Assembly (NCBI GenBank): GCA_020746835.1
Contig: JAGPNK010000009.1
Location: 1,364,001-1,428,000 of the forward strand
Length of the DNA stretch: 64,000 nt
From: Stachybotrys elegans
Taxonomy: Eukaryota; Ascomycota; Sordariomycetes; Hypocreales; Stachybotryaceae
Direction: 5' to 3'
A program made the position numbers and the translations under genes. The notes under the pieces are model-generated. The model made no database searches. It had not been told where the DNA came from and saw only the letters and a program-made list of their open reading frames with translations. Positions 11,276 through 21,975 of the stretch are shown piece by piece (positions within the stretch are counted from its first letter, which is position 1; each line of letters starts with the position of its first letter).

Positions 11276-13078
11276 TTACATGTACAATGCCTTGATCTCA
11301 TCTGCAACTTTTTCCGCAAACGCGTACACCATAGACTGCGGGTGTCCAGAAGGCAGCATGGCAAAGGAACTGGTGTCTACGATGCGCAGTCCCGAGACAC
11401 CGTACACAAGACCACCAGTGTCCACAACGGCTGTCGGGTCGTTGGGCTTGCCCATGCGGCATGTAACGGAAGCGTGAAACAGCGCCGATAGGGTAGATCG
11501 AATATGTTCCAGAATCTGCTGGTCCGTCTCTACCGAGGGCCCAGGATGGTACTCAACCTGGTCGACAAGAGTGCCCTTGAGCGCGTTGCTGGCGAACAGC
11601 TGGCGTGCTCGCTTGAAACCTGCTACAGCAACCTCTTGGTCGACGGGATCTGTTAACCAGTTGGGGTCAACAAGAGGCAAGTCAGCCATATCGGAGGACT
11701 GGATAGTCACCGATCCGCGAGACCGTAGAGCCATGGGCGCGACCAGGACTGTCACATAGTTGTGTCCGTCTTTGGGGGCCCCCTTGAACATCGGACTGGC
11801 GTAGTCACCATAGTAAGCATCCATCGACATGTACTCGATGTCAGGGAACGTGTCGGGCAGTTCAGCGAGTACGGCTTTCGCTTTCTCAGACAAAAGGCCC
11901 CGTGGAAGCTTCTCCCAGGCTACGAAGTCGGTTCCTGAATGCGAGAGCGGACCTCGAGCCTTGGAGAAGTACTCGATGAGGTTTGACATGGCTTTGGCGG
12001 GATCCGAAGTCTCGGAGAGGATTGTGTCGAGTTTGGTCCGGTATGATGGTCCGTACATGACGTGGTCCTCCATATTCCGCCCGACGCCCGGTCTGTCAGC
12101 GATGACTGGGATGTTGAACTTGTCCAGCGTCTTGGCTGGACCGACTCCCGAGACCATAAGAAGTTGTGGAGACTGGAAGGCGCCCGCAGAGAGGATGATT
12201 TCCCTGTTAGCCTTTACACATAAGCCCGAGTCCACGATGATAGATCTGGCTCGCTTGTTGTCATCAAAGATAATTTTCTTGGCCATTGTGTTCTGAAAAA
12301 CTTTAATATTGTGTCGTGCCTGGCAAAGGTCCAGGAAAGCCGTCTGTGAAGAACTCCTGGTGGCAGTACGAGGATCCACGGTGTTGGTGCAGTATTGGGC
12401 GCCGAGCAAGTCACCGCTGTTGAAATCTTGGGTTGTAGGGACTCCAATTTCGTTAAATGCCGACTCAAGATGGACCGAGAAGGGACGGACATTGTTGTAG
12501 TAGGATACATGAAGCGGACCACCCTCAGACTTGAAGGACTCTGGGTTGTACTTGGGTGGAGTGTAAGGAGCCCAGCTCGCAAGATCTGGGGAGTAAACGT
12601 GCAGCTCTTTTGGAAGTAAGGGAGCATCTTGTCAAATGTAAATGACTGGTCGTCCACCATGTCGGCCCATTTTTGAAGCGATCCAGCGCAGGGACGGATG
12701 TACATCATGAAGTTCCTTCCCGAACTAGATGAGATTGCTTCGTCAGTACTGAGTATCGCTGATGGCGCTAAAGTAAAGCGTGGCCTACCTTCCACCCAAG
12801 CATTTCCCCCTTGGGTAGTGTAGTTGGCGGTTTGAAGCACCCTTCTGTGGTGTCGTGGTGATGGACCAGTCTACCGCAGGGTTGCAGTCATCTGGCGACG
12901 TCCCAATGAAAGCACATGCGCCCAACGGTGTCGATGAAAGCAGTGGATTGCCGATTTGGTAATATGTTCCTGCCTCAATGACGGCCACCGACACGCTTGC
13001 GTCTTCCGACAGCCGGGCTGCGAGTGTCAGGCCAGCTGTGCCGCCGCCAACAATAACAAAGTCATAGGAAGCCTCCAT
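11276..13078 (-). pseudogene. GMC-family FAD oxidoreductase with a one-base frameshift
   Basis: Exon 1 is 13078-12789 and exon 2 is 12724-11276, around a 64-bp intron that joins GG to SSGRN, the conserved GMC motif 1. The FAD-binding VIVGGGTAGLTLAARLSED motif starts about eight residues from the ATG. GMC signature 2 (ILSAGAFQSPQLLMVSGVGP) and the C-terminal HASVTCRMG and SSFAMLPSGHPQSMVYAFAEK blocks are intact. The frame breaks at a GGGG run (12588-12591 on the + strand): one base is missing relative to the frame that resumes, and adding one position makes the total exactly divisible by three (579 codons). Unlike its paralogue at 51219 it lacks a signal peptide. It is either a recent pseudogene or a sequencing error in a homopolymer. 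Substrate unknown (alcohol or aryl-alcohol oxidase type). Confidence 0.8.
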
Positions 13079-13227
13079 TTGGTGATTTTCCGGGCTATAA
13101 TGAGATGTGATATGTAGGAAACCTCGCGGTGGCAATCGTGGGGTTTGACAACTTGTTAAAAACTTAACCGTAGGAGCTGTGCTCGCAACTTCGATGTCGC
13201 AGTGCAATGGCCAACCATCTACCACAC

Positions 13228-13234
13228 TTATATA
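13228..13234 (-). promoter_or_regulatory. TATA box of the frameshifted GMC gene
   Basis: The minus strand reads TATATAA about 150 bp before the ATG at 13078. Confidence 0.4.
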
Positions 13235-13236
13235 GC

Positions 13237-13395
13237 ATATGATCAGCATTGATGCTACCCTGATCTATAGATAGTAGCAACAACTTCTGACCGCAGGAGA
13301 CATACGCGCAGCTTGTTGGCTGGTCAATGTATTGCTCAGCTATGTAGCACAACCAACACATGGCTTTCGGATATGATCTGCATCGACGCTACTCT
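13237..13395 (+). repeat. Diverged direct repeat pair upstream of the GMC gene
   Basis: The 25-mers at 13237-13261 and 13371-13395 match at 21 of 25 positions, and three of the four differences are C/T transitions. Weaker similarity continues downstream of both copies (TAGTA...CCG). This may be an old short tandem duplication. Confidence 0.4.
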
Positions 13396-15265
13396 CAGCC
13401 ATGGGTACTAGTAAGAGCTTTACCCCGTTGGCTTTGCAAATGCTGTGTTGGTTCAACGATCCCAGTCTGGCCGAATATACAGCCTGGCTTATCGCTGAGT
13501 GCGGATGTGATCGGCAAGGATGACACTTTAATTCTCACAGTACAGTGCACTATTAATGAGGGCAGGAGCACATGCAGAGACTGCGGTCATTATTGGGTGC
13601 ACGAGGTCCTGTTTAGCTGTTGGTTAGGAGGCGCTCGGCAGTTGATAGCAGCACCTGCGTTGTTGTCCCCAGCCCCTGAGCGACCGCTTAGGATCCAATC
13701 GAGGGTCCGACATAGCTATTGAGAGACTGTTCCCATACATTTCATGGCATACAGAGCCTACGTGTCTGAATTTTCCGCAGTCGGCTGGTCCACTGCTCGC
13801 AAATTTGGCGTATCAGACAACTTATGGCCAGGAACCATGGTCTGGCGATGTGGTTGTGGAAGGCGAATATCTCGGCTGGGTTGTGGAGACTCCTTTGACG
13901 CAGGGACGGTTCAAAGCATGTACTATGTGTACATCGATATGAGGCTGGTACTTTCTGGTCGTATTGGTTATTCCGGTGCCACGTTTGGCCATCTTGTTCC
14001 TGTTGGCGACCCCGACCCAGAGGTGCTCCAGATCAACATTATCGAGATGGAAGACGATAGCGGTGTATATGCCAACCGCTGGCTTCCTTTCCAGGTCGAC
14101 GTGGCACAATATTCAGGTCATATGGTACTGGCGGTGCCAAGATGTTGCCAGAAACGAAAGGGCATGCAAGACCGCTTCAAGGTCAATGAGTTGGTAGCAG
14201 AAAGGGAGAATGAAGGAGCGAGAGGGTACTCCGGTAGCGGAGCACATTGATGTATTTTTGGTTTCTTTAGGCACTGTTACTACTCAGCTTGCCATCATGT
14301 CATCAATGTTGAGCTGCTGTTGGGACAGTCTTATCAGATCACATTCTAGTCCATGGACTGGGGTCGTCCTCCTCGATGGACAGTCGCCCTTGTTGAGTCC
14401 GTTCGTCCGACAGCGGATATAACGATGACCCTTTACTAGCCGATAACGCAAGCGGCCCAGCAAACCCCGAGGGACATAATAGCATGTCTGGGGCACGGCA
14501 TCTTCCTCCTACAGAACGGCGGGGTTTTGTCCGCCAGTCTGACACGCCTCCCAATTCGTCCTGGCAATGCTCAGCTCGTCGCCCTAAAATACACCTTGAC
14601 CAAGTCGCCTCATTCCGTCAAGAAAATCATGAGATGGGTTCGTGCAACGCTGGCGTCTCCGGCTTCTAGCGCGCAGGGTGCTGTTCCGGAATGTGGCGAG
14701 GAAATTCTCTGGCAAACCAAACTCCACTGGCACGCGAGAATGACACGGACGGCCGCCGCTCTCCCGCCCGTTCCCGTGTCCAGGGGTCTGGGCATTCGGC
14801 CAGTTCGGCATCCCGTATATGGTGGTGGGATTGCTGGTGGCCTGATGGGCATGTCAGCCACCGACAAGCGATGGGTCAATGACTGTCCCGAACTCGGTCC
14901 AGAGCATGCATCCTGACGTCTCTTGAGTTCACCGCAGCTCCACTAGGCTGTCAGAGTCCCCTGCTCCCTGTAGAGGACCCTGAAAATCGACCGTACGATG
15001 GGCTAAGCTGGCGCTACCCAGGGATCAAAATCGTCTGATTCATGCAGTCTCCGCGGAAGCTCTCCAACATGCAAAACTTTTCTTCGTCGCCCTCTTCTTA
15101 CCGCAATTTTGGCCGAGGAGGAAGGACAAGTCTAGAAAATGGCTTAAATGGATGCTGTCCCGAACCATGTTGTAGCATCGCCATCTTAATTTCGCCAATC
15201 TGGTTGTGGTCCCCTGGATGATCCTTTATCCTTCTATTTCGGCTGCTCCCACCCTGTAAACATCA
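13396..15265. other. Intergenic, with one unrecognised open frame
   Basis: The stretch separates the divergent GMC and flavohemoglobin genes. A plus-strand frame of 168 codons (13744-14250) is open, with segments such as GATFGHLVPVGDPDPEV, but I recognise no family and the overlapping minus-strand frame looks equally plausible. Either a decayed gene or chance. The last 300 bp before 15266 are the flavohemoglobin promoter. Confidence 0.35.
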
Positions 15266-16495
15266 ATGGCCCTCACTTACAAAGAATCCTTGCTGGTCAA
15301 GGCCTCTGTGCCGGTCCTACGCGAACATGGCGAGACTGTCTCCCGGCTCTGCTACAGCCGACTCCTGGCAGCCAACCCCGAGTTCAACAACATCCTCAGC
15401 AAGACCAACCAAGCCAACGGCCGCCAGCCACGAGCCTTTACCGCCGTGATTCTGGCATTTGCCTCTCACATCAGCCATACCAGCGAGCTGGTCCCCCGCC
15501 TCGAGCGAATGTGCAATAAGCACTGTTCTCTTGGCGTCAAGCCAGAGCATTACGCCGTCATTGGCAAGCACCTCTTGGAAGCCTTTGCCCTTGTCCTCGG
15601 GTCGCAATGGACGCCTGCCCTGAACGCTGCCTGGGCAAAGGCCTACTCCATGCTCTCCAAGATGCTCATGACGCGCGAGGGGCAGATGTATGGCCAGTTC
15701 GGCGCCTGGCAGGGCTGGCGAAACTTCCGCCTAGATCGAAAAGTAATAGAAGCCGACGGCATCTTCTCGCTCCATCTGACGCCATGCGATGGCGGCTTGC
15801 TACCCAACTTCCGGCCCGGCCAATACGTTAGCGTGAGGGTGCCTGTTCCCTCGACGGGGAATTATGCAAGCCGACAGTACTCTTTATCCGAGTGCTCTGG
15901 CGACAGCTATTATCGCATCACGGTCAGGAGAGTTCAGGGAACAAAAGGCGAGGCAGCTGGTGTCGTGTCTGGCTTGCTAGATGAGAGGCAAACAGGAGAT
16001 ATCCTGCAGCTCACCCATCCCACAGGCGAATTCTACTTCGACAATCACCCTTCAATGTCACCACTCGTCCTCATCTCCGCGGGTATTGGCGTCACACCTC
16101 TCATCTCGATTCTACACAGTGCCTTGGCTCTCAACCCCGACCGACCCGTGAGCTGGATCCACTGCTCACCACGCAAAGCTCCCTTTGAAGACCATCTGAG
16201 GCAGCTTGCCGAAGCACACCCCAACCTCCGTACCAAGTTCTTCCGGAGCAAGGCACGGCAGCCAGACCTCGAGAACAAACCCCCACAGTACGAGATGGGG
16301 CGGCTGGAGCTCGCTAGCATCGGTCTGGAGAAGCTTCACCTGGACCACGGCGGGGCAGAGTACTACATCTGCGGGCCGGAGCTACTAACGGAGGATGTGG
16401 CGGGATTTTTGTCGATCCAGGGGGTAGACCCAGCGAGGGTCAAGCATGAGCTCTTCACCACGGGTGATTTGGAGTTTAAAGCGTACAATGTTTAG
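15266..16495 (+). CDS. Flavohemoglobin (nitric oxide dioxygenase)
   Basis: The single exon encodes 409 residues, the usual length. The enzyme oxidises NO to nitrate using O2, FAD and NAD(P)H and protects against nitrosative stress. Globin residues are visible: B10 Tyr30 in LCYSRLL, distal Gln54 in NGRQPRAF and proximal His86 in KHCSLGVKPEHY. The FAD motif RQYSLS (203-208) and the NAD(P)H-binding SAGIGVTP (271-278) follow, and the C-terminus has YICGPELL. No targeting signal is seen, so it is probably cytosolic. The ATG at 15266 begins exactly where family members start (ALTYKESLLVKASVPVL). Confidence 0.95.
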   Translation: MALTYKESLLVKASVPVLREHGETVSRLCYSRLLAANPEFNNILSKTNQANGRQPRAFTAVILAFASHISHTSELVPRLERMCNKHCSLGVKPEHYAVIGKHLLEAFALVLGSQWTPALNAAWAKAYSMLSKMLMTREGQMYGQFGAWQGWRNFRLDRKVIEADGIFSLHLTPCDGGLLPNFRPGQYVSVRVPVPSTGNYASRQYSLSECSGDSYYRITVRRVQGTKGEAAGVVSGLLDERQTGDILQLTHPTGEFYFDNHPSMSPLVLISAGIGVTPLISILHSALALNPDRPVSWIHCSPRKAPFEDHLRQLAEAHPNLRTKFFRSKARQPDLENKPPQYEMGRLELASIGLEKLHLDHGGAEYYICGPELLTEDVAGFLSIQGVDPARVKHELFTTGDLEFKAYNV

Positions 16496-17034
16496 ATATT
16501 TCCTTGCACCCCTCTACAAAAGTATTTCCTTACTAGAAGCCAGCCTTGATAGAACGTTATTAGAACTACACAACAGATTGTCATATCACCTGATTCATGC
16601 TTCCACAATATCCTCTGCTGATGGTGCAACGTGGCTGTCTGGAAGGCCATACATGGACGAGGTGATGGATGTGTCGAAGACGAGAGGTGATGGCTTCAAG
16701 GGTCAAGTAGACACTGCGCTACTAGATATAGCACTTTACGCTGGACCGGCGTTCAGGCGTCAAGGAGATTCCTTAGATCAAGATTGCTTGGATAATGCCG
16801 AAATTTTGGTTGAGTAAGCTGCGAATATGAATGCCGCGGTCTCCTGTATATCGAGAATGTCGAAAATTCGAGAGGCGTCCTGGTCTGTGGTAAAAGTTGA
16901 AGGAATTGAGGCAGTTGGAGGTTGATGGTGTGGGAGGCATGCTTCAGTAGAGATCGACCACGACTTGGAAAATACAGGAATGCCATATATAAGACTGCTA
17001 TCTCACGTTGAAGCACGAATGGTGGTATATAAAA
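16496..17034. other. Intergenic, convergent
   Basis: These 539 bp lie between flavohemoglobin and the NACHT gene. I looked for ankyrin, WD or TPR repeats that might extend the NACHT protein and found none. Confidence 0.5.
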
Positions 17035-18679
17035 CTACGGAGCAGTAATTGCTAGTGTTGATAGATGATCGTGCAAGTACCGCATTGCATCGGCTCCTAC
17101 TTGTTGAGACCAATGGCAAGCCGCGTATGTGAAGAACTCGCCAAAGCCCCGATTGTTGGGATCAAATCGCTCAACCTTCCTCTCCCAGTCTTGCCATATA
17201 AACAAAAGCCCCTCCTCTGTTGATGGGTCGTCTGGCGCTTGGATGCAGACGGCGCCAACATCCAGTCCTGTCACGGCCAGGTATTTGACGCAGATATCCG
17301 TCAGGAAAGCCGATGGGCTGATTGTCATTATGTCGGCCGTAGCTGTGCCGAACTCTGGGAGGAGGTAAGCAAACTTCCTCATCGACGGGTGAAGCAGTCG
17401 TATTCGGCGGGCCGTCGATGCGTTGTCCTCCACATGTTCAACAAAGGGGTAGATCAAGTGCAGCATCGAGGGAACGTCAACTAAGTCCACGCGATCCGCC
17501 AATGATGCCACATCCGTTGTGGCTACGGCGATGGCCCAGCCCAGCTCAAGCATGCTCAGAGGCCTGCGAGCGGCAGCAAGAATGCGCAGGGCCGTCTTGG
17601 CGAGCTTAAGGTTGTCTTTCACATTAAGGGTACACCGCTCCAGCAGCCCGGAATACGACTCGGACAATCCAGGAGGCAGAGATTCTGTTTCGATGAGTTG
17701 GCAGATGCAGCCCGGTCCCTCTTCACCGCGAGCAGCAACATAGCCTGCCATTCTCTTCATCCAGCGGATATTGCCCTTCGATCTCTGCGACAGCGTCGAG
17801 GCAATCAGGTCCTGCGCATTATCCGACAGTTGAGGCAACGCGGACCGAATCATTTGGCGAGCAATGATCCCAACGCTGGACTCATCTAGGAGAATCCTGG
17901 TTGTTGTCGCTATCGTGTACTTGCGGATGTGCGGCTCCCAGCCCGAAGATACGAGAATCTTGAGCAGCACCGGCTTCCGCAGGAGCCTATGGAACAGCGT
18001 AAACAGCTCGTGTACGAATTGTCCATCTCCAGCGCACTCATCAAGCCCCTCGATCACGATGAACAGCTGCCCGCCAAGCAGGTCCAAGATCTGCAGAAAG
18101 ATGTTCTCCAAGTTCTCGGGCTTGTGCAGAAACCCATACTCGTCATTCTGCGCAACGCGCTTGTGCCACTCCAAGAAGGGCGTCTTCCACCTCGACAGCT
18201 GGAGGAGCAGCGTCTGGACAATGCCCTGCAGAATGCCGATGTGGCGGTTCGTGTCGTGTGCGCGGCAGTAGTAGTAGAAGACGAAGGACTTGGACTCGGC
18301 GTGCGTGACGCGGCGGCGGAGCGTGTCGACGAGGTACGAGACCGCTGTGGATTTGCCGCAGCCCGAATCGCCGAGGAGGGAGAGCTGCTGGGAGCTCGTG
18401 TTGTTGTACCACGTCTTGAAGGGCTTCTGGTTGGCGAGGGGCTTGTAGGCTGCGTCGGCGCGTGCTTCGCGGAGGGCGGCGTGGCGGACCTGCTGCTCGA
18501 GCATGTTGTACGCTGGGAGAAGATCGGCGACTTGAAGTCCAGTGTTAGCATGCGCCTTCTTTTGTATCGAGATGGTTGTTCGGGGTCTTGCTCTTTGAAT
18601 CCAATATTTGGTCGTGGACGTCGGGGAAGCAATATTGGTTCTTTGCTGCTGCTTGCAGCACCTCGACCAGTCGATCCAT
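17035..18679 (-). CDS. NACHT-type STAND NTPase without a repeat domain
   Basis: The model joins 18679-18592 to 18530-17035 (527 residues) through a 61-bp GC-AG intron (GCAAGA donor, GCTAAC branch, TTCAAG acceptor) that keeps the frame. Without it the kinase-like core would start at the internal ATG at 18504. P-loop GDSGCGKST is at about 83-91 and Walker B LFIVIEGLDEC at about 185-195. The region in between resembles the fungal NACHT core of HET-E/NWD-like allorecognition and immune proteins. The N-terminal segment 'ALRTAMDRLVEVLQAAAKNQYCFPDVHDQIL' lies partly upstream of the chosen ATG in an open frame, so more 5' exon is likely. The protein ends about 130 residues after the NTPase-associated helices, without ankyrin, WD or TPR repeats. 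Confidence 0.75.
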
Positions 18680-19526
18680 GGCTGTGCGCAACGCGATGTT
18701 TCCTCGGGAGGATGTACCGAGTGTAAAGCTGCTGGAAGGGCTCGGGCTGTGCGAGGTCTGACCGTCCGTCCGCCGAGCTGGTTCCCTGTTGAGTGGAAAT
18801 GGCTTCCAAGACGATTGAAGATTGCCCGAACCTGGCACGACAAGGATGAAGAATAAAGTCAGTAGCCGTCCTACCTTGCCATAGTATTCATACAGCAAGG
18901 ACGCTCAAAGGATGTCGGATGCCATCCTTTGTTCAGGCGGGCACTGAATCACAGTCTCGAATGAGGTGCTCGAAACGTCGAGGCTCGAAGCGTCTGATCT
19001 TGTCGTGTCCAGGCATACCAAACTGTATCCAATCAATGGAACCACAACAGCTGTCAACTAAGAAGCACGTCCTTTGTCCAGGCCAAGCGTTTCGAAAAAA
19101 CATCGTTCCACAAAGAATGGCGGGCGTATGATGCATGCACGGACTTCCGCTCTCGGCCGAAGGAGGCTGTCTGTTAGCGATGTCTTGATCACAAGCAATG
19201 GGGCCGATGTGCAGAAATTTGACGAGGCCATATATTCAAATGGATGCTATTCGTAGTGGTGCATGTTCCTTATTTTGTCCTGGTTCCAAACTCCGTCAAT
19301 TGATCTCATGCAAGAGTGTGCAGTCTTTGGTAAACCACAATCTACTCGCTCGTGTAACGCCGTGCCCAAAACCGAGTGTCGAAAGAAACATAAAATCCGT
19401 CAAAACATGTGCGCCTGTACCCATGAACTAACAGCGAAGCGCCTTGAATCTAATTCCGGTGACAGAAGAGGCCGAGAGGCGTTGTGTATATAAGCGAAAT
19501 ATAGCAGGCAATATCTGCCGGGGTAT
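18680..19526. other. Intergenic, probably with unrecognised 5' exon of the NACHT gene
   Basis: An open frame continues upstream of 18679 to about 18790 and includes the SSRGNIALRTA segment, so additional coding sequence of the NACHT gene is likely here. The rest shows nothing recognisable. Confidence 0.35.
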
Positions 19527-20524
19527 TCAAGGGCTGAGGAGGTAATGCAAGGACATGGAGGGGAGAGTGTGCGTTGTGCTGCTCGAGGCACTAGGAGTTG
19601 CCAATGTAGCCACAGAACCGCTAGGTTCACGCTCAGAGACGGAGCCGGGGAGAGACGAATGCAGCTTGTCCGGCTGTCCACTCTCCGCGTCAGAGGGTGA
19701 GAAGATGGGTATTAGAAGAATTAGGTGGTCGCGGGGGAGAGGGATGCCGAGTTTAGGTGGTGAAGGGAGTTGTAGGGTATCGGCCGTGTCTAGCGCTGGC
19801 TGTTGGACGTTTGTGGGCGTGGCGGCAGGTAGCGGAGGATCGAGAGATTCTTCTTGGACTGCTGGCACATGTTCCGTCTCGACGGGTTCTGCTTCTTGGA
19901 CCTCTGACTCGGCCTGAGGGGACGGCGCTGGCGCTATTGCTGGTGCAGGCGCGGGTGTTGCCGGCGGGGGAGCGACCTGGGCTTCGGCCTGGGCCTGGGC
20001 CTGGGCTTCGGCTTGTTCTTGTTGTCGCAGGTTAGACCAGTCGCGGACTCGCATCTAGTAAGCACTGTCAGCAATTGAGTCTGTCACTCGGCGAAGCTAG
20101 GAGCGAGAAGCGGGGATAGGTAAACAGTGCAGAAGGCAGAAAGCAAAAGGGCAAAGTCAGGAAAAAATAAGCTCACCCGACAACGCTTCCAGGTGCGGCC
20201 CTGTCCCTGAGAGACGGAATGGCGAAGGCTTTGAGCAGAACCCGGGCCGCGAGCGCCGGCATTGGCTTGGGAGCCGTCCAGGCCATTTCTCCTGCGGCGG
20301 ATGGTGCTGAGCAGCGTGGACAGCTTGGCTTGGAGCTCAGCCTCGGACTCGGGGTCCTGGTTCATGTCGCTATCGACCTCCACGTCGGGTTCGTTGGAAC
20401 AAGACACGGCTAGGTCGGGGGGCAAGTCGGTGGAGGAGGAGGAGGAGGAGGAGGTTGAGGGATGCGATGATGGCGACGTCGAGGACGAGGCACCCGTGGG
20501 CGCCAGGTCCGCGGCGTCGCTCAT
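19527..20524 (-). CDS. Low-complexity protein of unknown function
   Basis: Two exons, 20524-20177 and 20054-19527, are joined by a 122-bp phase-0 intron (GTGAGC...TACTAG) to give 291 residues. Exon 1 begins with a Ser-rich tract (about residues 13-33), encoded in part by a GGA/TCC microsatellite, followed by an acidic segment. The most structured part is a basic, helical stretch across the splice site, about 70-130 (LSTLLSTIRRRRNGLDG and RTWKRCRMRVRDWSNLRQQEQ). Downstream come Ala-Gln and Pro-Ala repeats (AEAQAQAQAEAQ). No signal peptide is present. The continuity RTWKRCR-MRVRDW at the junction supports the intron. I do not recognise a family; a nuclear or regulatory role is only a guess from composition. 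Confidence 0.65.
20432..20454 (+). repeat. GGA trinucleotide microsatellite encoding poly-Ser
   Basis: Seven consecutive GGA units are followed by GG within exon 1 of the preceding gene; on the coding strand they are TCC and give a Ser run likely to vary in length. Confidence 0.8.
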
Positions 20525-21975
20525 GATTGTCGGGGAGCGACGTCAGACCAGGTCGGTGCAACGTGGTTGGTTGGAGGTTTCACGTCGAAGAGGAATGGAG
20601 ATGGGGTCGTGGTCGGTGGTCGGTAGCCGTCGTCGTCGCGCTCTCATGGTGCGGCCGTCATGAGCCGTGGGACGATTGATGGATTGATTGACTGAAGAGA
20701 TGACAGACAAACAAGCCCAGAGCGAAAGACGGGACCCGTCTCACAGTCGTCCCAACACAACAGGCCCAGGAAGCCAAAGGCCGCAAGCCCAAAAACCCGG
20801 AAAACCACCCCGGTCAGCGTGGTCACAGGAGGATAGCGGGTCAGCTTCGGTTGCGTGGAATCAAGGGATTTGGTTCGCTGGAGGCGCTATCTCGGTGCCT
20901 GTCAGGCCCATTTGTAATCACTAGTGCACCAGGAGGTGGTCATGCCCAGAGACGCACGCCCAAAGAGTGAGAGAGAGAGAGGGAGGGAGGCCTTGCCCCG
21001 ACGACCGGGACCGCCCAGCTGAAGACCGAAATGATCAGAGCGCAGCAAGGTGGCTTGAGGGAGAGGGCAGAAAGCAGCCTAGTGTGGGGGGGGACAGGAA
21101 AGGAAAAAGAAAGAAAAAAGCGACGACAAAAAAGCATTTTTACAGTGTGTTGCCATGTGGTGTCCCGACTCTCTGGCACAGGCTTGGAACTGATGGATGG
21201 TGTAACGGTGACATCGGCCATTAATCTGCGTCCCCTTGGGCTCCCTCATTCTCCTCCTCTGGGCAGCGGCGCTGAGTCAAATAAATTAATTACGTGGGCG
21301 CCAGCTGGCTGGATCGGCGAGTCAGAATGAGCGCCAGCGCTCTCTCGCTCACGAGCAAAGAGTGGGCCGGGCACCGAGGCCATGGGATGCACCGAGGCAT
21401 AAGAGGGTGTGGTATAGGGAGGCAGCGCAGCCCCCAATCCCCCAATCCCGCAGGGGAAGACATCGCGAGGTCCTGTGCTCATTTGCGTCCAATCAATCAA
21501 CCCCGGATCCCTGCCCGACTCACTTTCAGCCCAACTCGGCTGACGAGGGGAAAAAGAAAAAAAGAAAAAGAGACAGAAAAAAAAATACAGAAGAAAATAA
21601 ATAAAGGAAAATGAAAATAACAAGAACTAACACATACAAATATCCACGCGAGTCTTCACTAAACACGGGCGGGAGCGGGAGCTGGAGCCCCAAGAGCAAC
21701 TAGCAGGCCTCGTTAAGCCCGCTCCTAGCTCGAACCACTTGGGCCAGTTTCACCAACAGCGGAGAGCACAGGTAGACAGATAAGCATGATAAGAATGATA
21801 AGAATTTGTGAAGATTCAGTTCAGTGTATGTATATACCAAAATGCATCAGGAAGAAACTATATATATGAATAAGGGGAGACACATCCACTCCTTCTATAA
21901 GTCATCGTCGCCGCCACCAGGGCCACTCCGTCGTCATCAACTTCCTCCACACATCCCCACGCGTCTGCCTCGCAC
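20525..21975. other. Intergenic with purine-rich low-complexity tracts
   Basis: Contains a GA-rich run near 20967-20990 and a long A/G tract at about 21541-21612 on the + strand. No gene is evident. It holds the promoter of the 20524 gene and the 3' region of the LPMO gene. Confidence 0.6.

Noticed and set aside
13744..14250. 168-codon + frame between GMC and flavohemoglobin genes
   Set aside because: Could be a gene relic, but no family match by eye and the antisense frame is equally open; mentioned only in the intergenic entry.
21724..21760. B-box-like GGTTCGAGCTA on the minus strand
   Set aside because: No A-box at correct spacing and no acceptor stem pairing, so not a tRNA.
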